Origin: Tricholoma matsutake
Taxonomy: Eukaryota; Basidiomycota; Agaricomycetes; Agaricales; Tricholomataceae
Assembly: GCA_026075535.2 (NCBI GenBank)
Contig: AP026546.1
Location: 8,618,001-8,682,000 of the forward strand
Direction of reading: 5' to 3'
DNA: 64,000 nucleotides
Shown: positions 58,772 through 64,000 of the stretch, one piece after another
Layout: the number at the start of each line of letters is the position of its first letter
Numbering within the stretch: position 1 is the stretch's first letter
The notes under the pieces: generated by a model
Database searches by the model: none
The model's input: only the letters and a program-made list of their open reading frames with translations
Told to the model about the DNA's origin: nothing
Program-made: the position numbers and the translations under genes

Positions 58772-59147
58772 ATGAGTTTTTTGAACAATTTAATTGGGTT
58801 TACATCAATCATCATCTGAGGATGTCAAAATTGAATCCCAGTAGGAAGTCCATCATTTAATTAAGATTTTCATCTATTTAGTTAGTTTGAGTCATTGAAT
58901 CAGGTTTAAACTTGTTTACTTGAGTCTAATCCTTGCGAGGCTGCCTGCTTCACCACTCTGCATCTCAGTCTGTGTACACTCCATGCGCTCTGGACTCAAC
59001 ACCCCCTTTCCTATGATGTTCCTCCTCTCCTGTTCATCATCTCACCACCTGCCTACACACCCATCTCTGTGGTGTTTTTTGGGTGCTGCCAGATGATGTG
59101 CCTCTGAGACATCTCAGTCTCTTCTTAAGCCACCCATGGGCATTTGG
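58772..59147. other. Intergenic, nothing recognised
   Basis: No ORF of note. Confidence 0.4.
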
Positions 59148-59358
59148 AGGTCTTTACACTCCCCCCCCCCCCAATCTGAGCAGACTCGACTAGAAATTTG
59201 TTGGCTGAGACACCTGCCAAATTAGTAGGTCCAATCTGAGCAGACTCCTAGTAGAGTCCCAGCATCTGATTGGACAGTTATAGTGCATCCATTCAGACAA
59301 TCCTAGGACAGAGTGTTGGCAGTTACTTATTTATTTATAAATAGAAAATGTAATTAAT

Positions 59359-59434
59359 GGTAGGATTCAAACCCTCACTTTGAGATAGCTTACATAATGA
59401 AGCAAATGACCCTAACCATTACACTACAAGAGCT
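59359..59434 (-). ncRNA. tRNA-like segment (decayed)
   Basis: On the minus strand: an A-box-like TAGTGTAATGGTTAG and a B-box-like GGGTTTGAATCCTAC. Not intact as a tRNA: the acceptor arm does not pair. Its offset from the element terminus matches that of 47338-47421. Confidence 0.5.
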
Positions 59435-59572
59435 TTTCTGTCATGGAAAAGCAATGCTGTATGTACAACACCTGGCGGCTGTGGATTACAAAGCACACAG
59501 CTGCATCATCAACACATCACCACCGTCAATGATGCCACCTCCTCCTACCCTGCAAACGAAAGACAGAAGCAG

Positions 59573-59664
59573 GGCCCAAACAATGTTATCGTTGTTTGGG
59601 CCACTAGTAAGTATTTTTTAAAATGTTCTTTGTTGTTTTGTTTAACTAACTCATTTTTCATTAG
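59573..59664 (+). other. Palindrome plus intron-like segment
   Basis: GGGCCCAAAC/GTTTGGGCC arms (59573-59602). Donor GTAAGT at 59607, T-rich, TTTAACTAACTC, acceptor CATTAG at 59664 (58 bp). Confidence 0.65.
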
Positions 59665-59801
59665 TAATAGGTTTGATTATAATGACAAGGCTCAAAACCA
59701 TGACAATGGGCACCAGGATGATGGGATGAGACGACTGGATGACAAGATGACAAGACAGGATCACAATGATGAGCAAGAAGCAGCAGCAAATGATGAGAAA
59801 A

Positions 59802-59895
59802 GGCCCAAGAAACATCCATTGACGTCTCTTGGGCTGCAAGTAAGTTTTTTTTTCTTTTCTCATTCCTTTCCTTCTTTACTAACAAACTTTTTTAG
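59802..59895 (+). other. Palindrome plus intron-like segment
   Basis: GGCCCAAGA/TCTTGGGC arms (59802-59834). Donor GTAAGT at 59840, long T tract, TACTAACAAAC, acceptor TTTTTTAG at 59895 (56 bp). Confidence 0.65.
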
Positions 59896-60492
59896 GTACT
59901 AATTTAAACTATTGATAGCAACGACGACAAGACGGCAGGGGCAATGAAAACAGATGACAGGGATGACAGGAAGGGACAGCAGGACACTGGGTGCAGGGCA
60001 CAATACCCCTGATGGGGTATTATGTAAGTATCTTGGAAGTATTCCTAATACTGTCAAGATACTAGCCCAGAGGTATGTTGCAAGTATGCTGATTGTTGAT
60101 TACCATACCTCCACATTAGTAACTTGTACATATTGTAACTGTATTCTGAATGTCTTGGCTGAAACATAATACAATATTTCCTCCCTACTATCACAATAAT
60201 ATTAAGATACTTCTAATGGAGTATTGAAGTTAAAGATCAAAATATTTTTCAAGTACTGAGAAGGCAGTAACTTGGTGGTATTGAGGTAATTTCTTCAGTA
60301 CTACCAAGATACTATCTACAATACTATCAAGATGATATCACAATACTTTGCTTGGGATGTGTTAGCAATATGATGGAAAAGATCTAGAAAACCTCTGTGT
60401 CAGTATGCTTGAAATATCATGAAAGTACACAAACAAAAAGAGTAGTCATGCACCCCATACCTTCACCATACTAAAGCCAGGGAATATTGGAA

Positions 60493-60822
60493 GTATTGAA
60501 GTGTTGTTTATTCAATATTGTCAAACTACTCTATGGGAAGTATATAAGAAGCAATTTGATAAATTGGGAAAGTATTATTAGCAGATGTCTGCCCATGCAG
60601 GTCTGCTGTTGCAAGTATCTACTTCCATGTCTGAGTACCTACATGTCCACTGGCAGGTATCTACTCAGGTACTCACTTGCACATCCAAGTTGTATGTCCA
60701 AGTACTTACTCAAGTACTTACTGGCACCTATTTGAGTACTGACTAGTACTTGCCAGTGCATATCCAAGTACTTACTCAAGTATCTACTGGAACCTATTCA
60801 AGCTTGAGTACTTACTTGTATA
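60493..60822 (+). repeat. Left arm of a near-identical inverted repeat
   Basis: The sequence from 60493 matches the complement of 64000 back to about 63671 with at most a single base difference noticed. The right arm may continue beyond the window. Contents are AAGTACTTACTC-type minisatellite plus an AT-rich part. Confidence 0.85.
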
Positions 60823-60950
60823 TCCAAGTACCCACTTGAATGTCCAGGTATCTACTCAGGTACTTACATTCATCCAAGTTGTATGTCCAAGTACTTACTT
60901 GCATATCCAAATACCTACTTTATATCTACCTGCATGTTCAGGTACACTGT
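60600..60950 (+). repeat. CAAGTACTTACT minisatellite
   Basis: Short units such as CCAAGTACTTACTCAAGTA and TGTCCAGGTATCTACT. The same words, in inverse orientation, fill 63000-63850. Confidence 0.75.
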
Positions 60951-61633
60951 GGACCTAGCACAATGTGATTTTCAGCCATTTAAATTCAGAAATGTGAATT
61001 TCCTAACATAAATGGCTGAATTCAGGGTGGATGAATTTGGGATGAATTTTCATCCCAAATATTTCAGCCATCCAAGGGATGGAGTTCATATCTGTTACGT
61101 TACAAAATGTTCTTAACCTAATGGGATGAATTTTCATTTTACAAGGGGATGAAATACAGGGGATGATTTTCATCCAAGATGAGGGTGTGGATTTGCAACC
61201 ATCTTAATGTATGAATTTTCATCAAACTTTTCAACAATTTATAGGATAGTGTTTCCTGCCACAAAGGTGTGAATAACCAGGTGTGTTTTCACCCTGAAAT
61301 AACATACAAATTTCATACTATTATGAGATGATTTTAGTACAGAAATTTCTTTCATTAAATATTGAATTGACTGTTCCTTCCTCAGGTATTATTGTTATTG
61401 TTTTCAGTCAGAATGAGAGGATACTTTTCACACTTCAGGATTAAGAGAATTCTTTTCATCCCAAAAAAAGGGATTTTTCATTTGTGTTGTAATTGTTTTA
61501 CTGACAAGTCATTTGCAGCCCACCCTCAACACATCACATGATGAATGTTGAACATCCATCAACCATAACCACTTCGACAACACAGCTGCCCTCCCTTTCA
61601 CCTCACCACTACCCACTCTATCAACATCCACCA
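60951..61633. other. AT-rich with local inverted repeats
   Basis: Words such as GGATGAATTTTCATCC (near 61048) and TTTCAGCCATTT/AAATGGCTGAATTC are inverted repeats, probably a small MITE, but I could not define its ends. Confidence 0.35.
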
Positions 61634-61937
61634 TAGTGTTGCTGCAGCTCGGCTAGCCGAGAGCCGGCTCACTTAAGCCAGCTAAATTTCCTTATGTGGC
61701 TCAGCTCAGCTTTTAGCTGACTCAAAGCCAGCTCAAGCTGGTACATAATTTTCAAAGTATTGTAACTATCAATGTGGGTAAATTAGCCACTATCTACCTG
61801 ATAGATACACAATGTTACATATATTTTGAGTATAGAATGATGATAGAAACTCTAGGGTATTAAAAATAAATAGAAATTAGAAAAAATCAAGGCAGGGTGT
61901 GAGATAGCATGGGAATGGGAGCACATATGGCTGTCGT
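61634..61937 (+). repeat. hAT-like terminus, related to the window's left edge
   Basis: TAGTGTTGCTGCAGCTCGG at 61634 resembles the inverted terminus at 1-54. No matching right end was found. Confidence 0.4.
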
Positions 61938-62470
61938 CTCTTCAGGCCCTTCAAATGAGACTAGAATACATTGTAAACGAGCCTTCAATGATGAAAAACA
62001 GTGGAAAACTGACTGAGATACAGCTTAACCCCCCCCCCAAAACCAAAGAATGTGGAATATCTCCAGAACGCGGACATGCGCACCTCTGGTCTCTTTGGGC
62101 CCTTAAAACGACACTATAGTAGATTGTAAACAAGCCTTAGATCATAAGAAATGGTGGAGAATTGACTGACGTAGTAGAGTACCTGCCCACCCAAACAGAA
62201 AATGTGAAATATCACCAGAATGCAGACAGACAAACCTCTCGACTTTTTGGGTCCTTCAAACGATACTAGAATAGGTTGTAAGTGAGCCCTCATCAATGGA
62301 GAATGATGGGGAACTCACAAAGATAGAGTACACCCTCCTGCTGAAACATAGCATGTCAGATATCTCCAGAATGCGATGGCGGATGCCTCTCGTTTCTTCA
62401 GGCCCTAAAACCGACAGTAGAATAGCTGGTAATCAACCCTTGGTTGGTAGGAAATGGTACAGAATTCACC
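61938..62470 (+). repeat. Tandem repeat of about 152 bp, 3.5 copies
   Basis: Anchor words (CTCTTCAGGCCCTT and variants followed by CAAACGATACTAGAATA) start at 61938, 62091, 62243 and 62392, steps of 153, 152 and 149 bp. Each unit continues with TTGTAA, GAGCCTT and AATATCTCCAGAA. Confidence 0.85.
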
Positions 62471-62521
62471 AAGATACAGTATAGACTCATGGTATCTATC
62501 TGGCACCCATTACATGTTTTT

Positions 62522-62981
62522 AAGGCTATTATTGGGCTATTATGATGCCCATTCTTAAGTTAGACAGTGTAGAACTCATTTACAATTGATATAGTACACT
62601 AATTAACTCTATGGTCATACATAAATTTGGGGGGGAGGTGGCATGGGAGGTGGTGGTATGAGGAGAAGAGCAAAGGCATGTGAATCCAGGTGTCAGATGG
62701 TTGACATCTCACGAGAAAGTTGAATTGTCGGGATTGTCGGGTACAGAATACCCGCAGAATACCCAACAATCCCGACAATTCAACTTTCTCGTGAGATGTC
62801 AACCATCTGACACCCGGATTCACATGCCTTTGCTCTTCTCCTCATACCACCACCTCCCATGCCACCTCCCCCCCAAATTTATGTATGACCATAGAGTTAA
62901 TTAGTGTACTATATCAATTGTAAATGAGTTCTACACTGTCTAACTTAAGAATGGGCATCATAATAGCCCAATAATAGCCTT
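62522..62981. repeat. Near-perfect palindrome with 220-bp arms
   Basis: Left arm 62522 to about 62743 and right arm about 62760-62981 with a loop of about 17 bp. Two arm mismatches noted (GAATCC followed by AGG versus GGG, and TTGTCGGG versus TTGTTGGG) are at CpG-type positions. Confidence 0.9.
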
Positions 62982-62983
62982 TA

Positions 62984-63461
62984 GTTTGTATCTATTTGAG
63001 TACTTACTTGTACATCCAAGTACCTACTTGATATCTACTTGTTTGTCCAGGTATGTACTCAAGTACCACTTGCACATCCAAGTTGTACATCCAAGTACTT
63101 ACTCAGGTACCTAGTACTGGCACCTATTGGAGTACTCACCTGCACATCCTGGTACTTACTCAAGTACAACTTGGATGTGCAAGTAAGTACTTGAGTAGAT
63201 ACCTGGACACACAAGTATATATCAAGTAGGTACTTTGATATACAAGTAAGGACTCAATTAGGTAACAGTAGGTACTTGAGTAAGTACCACTAGGATGTGC
63301 AGGTGAGTACTCCAATAGGTTCCAGTACTAGGTACCTGAGTAAGTACTTGGATGTACAACTTGGATGTGCAAGTGGTACTTGAGTACATACCTGGACAAA
63401 CAAGTAGATATCAAGTAGGTACTTGGATGTACAAGTAAGTACTCAAATAGATACAAACTAG
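62984..63461. repeat. Second inverted repeat, arms about 185 bp
   Basis: 62984-63169 pairs with 63272-63461; the middle (about 100 bp) is the same minisatellite. It lies directly beside the first palindrome. Confidence 0.8.
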
Positions 63462-63670
63462 TAGGCACTGCTTGGACATACAAGTAAATACTCAAATAAC
63501 CACTGGTAGGTACTTGGATATACAAATAAGTACTCAAATAGGTACCAGCAGGTACTTGAGTAAGTACTTGGATATGGTAACAGTAGGTACTTGAGTAAGT
63601 ACTTGGATGTGCAAGTGAGTACTTGAGTAGATACCTGAACATGCAGGTAGATATAAAGTAGGTATTTGGA

Positions 63671-64000
63671 TATGCAAGTAAGTACTCAAGCTTGAATAGG
63701 TTCCAGTAGATACTTGAGTAAGTACTTGGATATGCACTGGCAAGTACTAGTCAGTACTCAAATAGGTGCCAGTAAGTACTTGAGTAAGTACTTGGACATA
63801 CAACTTGGATGTGCAAGTGAGTACCTGAGTAGATACCTGCCAGTGGACATGTAGGTACTCAGACATGGAAGTAGATACTTGCAACAGCAGACCTGCATGG
63901 GCAGACATCTGCTAATAATACTTTCCCAATTTATCAAATTGCTTCTTATATACTTCCCATAGAGTAGTTTGACAATATTGAATAAACAACACTTCAATAC
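63671..64000 (-). repeat. Right arm of the outer inverted repeat, open at the window end
   Basis: Complement of 60493-60822. The structure is not closed within the window. Confidence 0.85.

Larger units (their letters stand above)
59148..60010 (+). mobile_element. Mutator-like element 3, left end and cargo
   Basis: Begins GAGGTCTTTACACTCCCCCC, the same terminus as the right ends of elements 1 and 2, then AATCTGAGCAGACT subterminal repeats. Cargo includes a tRNA-like segment, two palindromes and two intron-like segments. No right terminus or target duplication is seen, so its extent is unknown and it may be truncated by the repeats to the right. Confidence 0.65.

Noticed and set aside
62599..62904. 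Two near-identical 74-residue frames on opposite strands
   Set aside because: They are the two arms of the palindrome, not a gene pair.

Overview
This window looks like transposon-rich, gene-poor nuclear DNA of a mushroom-forming fungus (Agaricomycetes, Basidiomycota). The evidence is the combination of a KDZ transposase with its CxC2 cysteine cluster, a fungal-type TET/JBP 2-oxoglutarate oxygenase, chromodomain Ty3/gypsy elements, a PIF/Harbinger relic with a Myb/SANT partner, and introns of about 47-65 bp with GTRNGT donors and CTAAC/CTGAY-like branch sites. I cannot assign a genus. No bacterial features, CRISPR array, rRNA or intact tRNA were seen; two degenerate tRNA-like segments lie inside transposons.

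Layout. 0-9.6 kb is a nest. A LINE (minus strand) is split by a 3.8 kb Mutator-like element with a 10-bp target duplication, and its 3' end is hit by a hAT-type MITE. The Mutator-like element contains a solo gypsy LTR with a 5-bp target duplication. A separate 1.65 kb hAT-type element lies at 691-2337. 9.6-16.6 kb holds a decayed Ty3/gypsy element (gypsy-1) with a 5' LTR, gag-pol-chromodomain and an extra zinc-knuckle ORF, but no 3' LTR. 17.5-19.8 kb is unrecognised coding-like sequence. 20.4-22.5 kb has a second hAT MITE and a second LINE fragment. 23.5-28.8 kb is a divergent gene pair, one gene interrupted by a hAT MITE and the other by a solo LTR of the gypsy-2 family. 28.9-32.2 kb is a 13-bp satellite with many strand switches.

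32.5-45.7 kb is the most gene-like part: a multi-exon hypothetical gene, a Harbinger Myb/SANT gene with an internally deleted transposase, the KDZ transposase gene, a fold-back block of the same 13-bp satellite, one or two small hypothetical genes, and a TET/JBP oxygenase gene transcribed divergently from them. 46.3-50.3 kb is a third LINE fragment (endonuclease) split by a second Mutator-like element with a 9-bp target duplication. 50.3-54.0 kb is the 5'-truncated gypsy-2 with its 3' LTR. 54.1-58.8 kb is a tyrosine-recombinase retrotransposon (Ngaro/PAT/DIRS type) with split direct repeats. 59.1-64 kb starts with a third Mutator-like terminus and then becomes tandem repeats and nested inverted repeats that run past the window end.

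Common theme. Many open frames are broken by TGA exactly where the family, or the other copy in this window, has arginine. This is what loss of CpG (CGA to TGA) by deamination of methylated cytosine would produce. It affects the retrotransposons, the transposases and most of the linked genes. The TET/JBP gene, whose family acts on 5-methylcytosine, keeps its catalytic residues and carries only one such TGA near its N-terminus. The window is therefore a record of methylated, decaying transposons around a KDZ-TET/JBP locus. That methylation caused the decay is inference. The target duplications and frame reconstructions are read directly.
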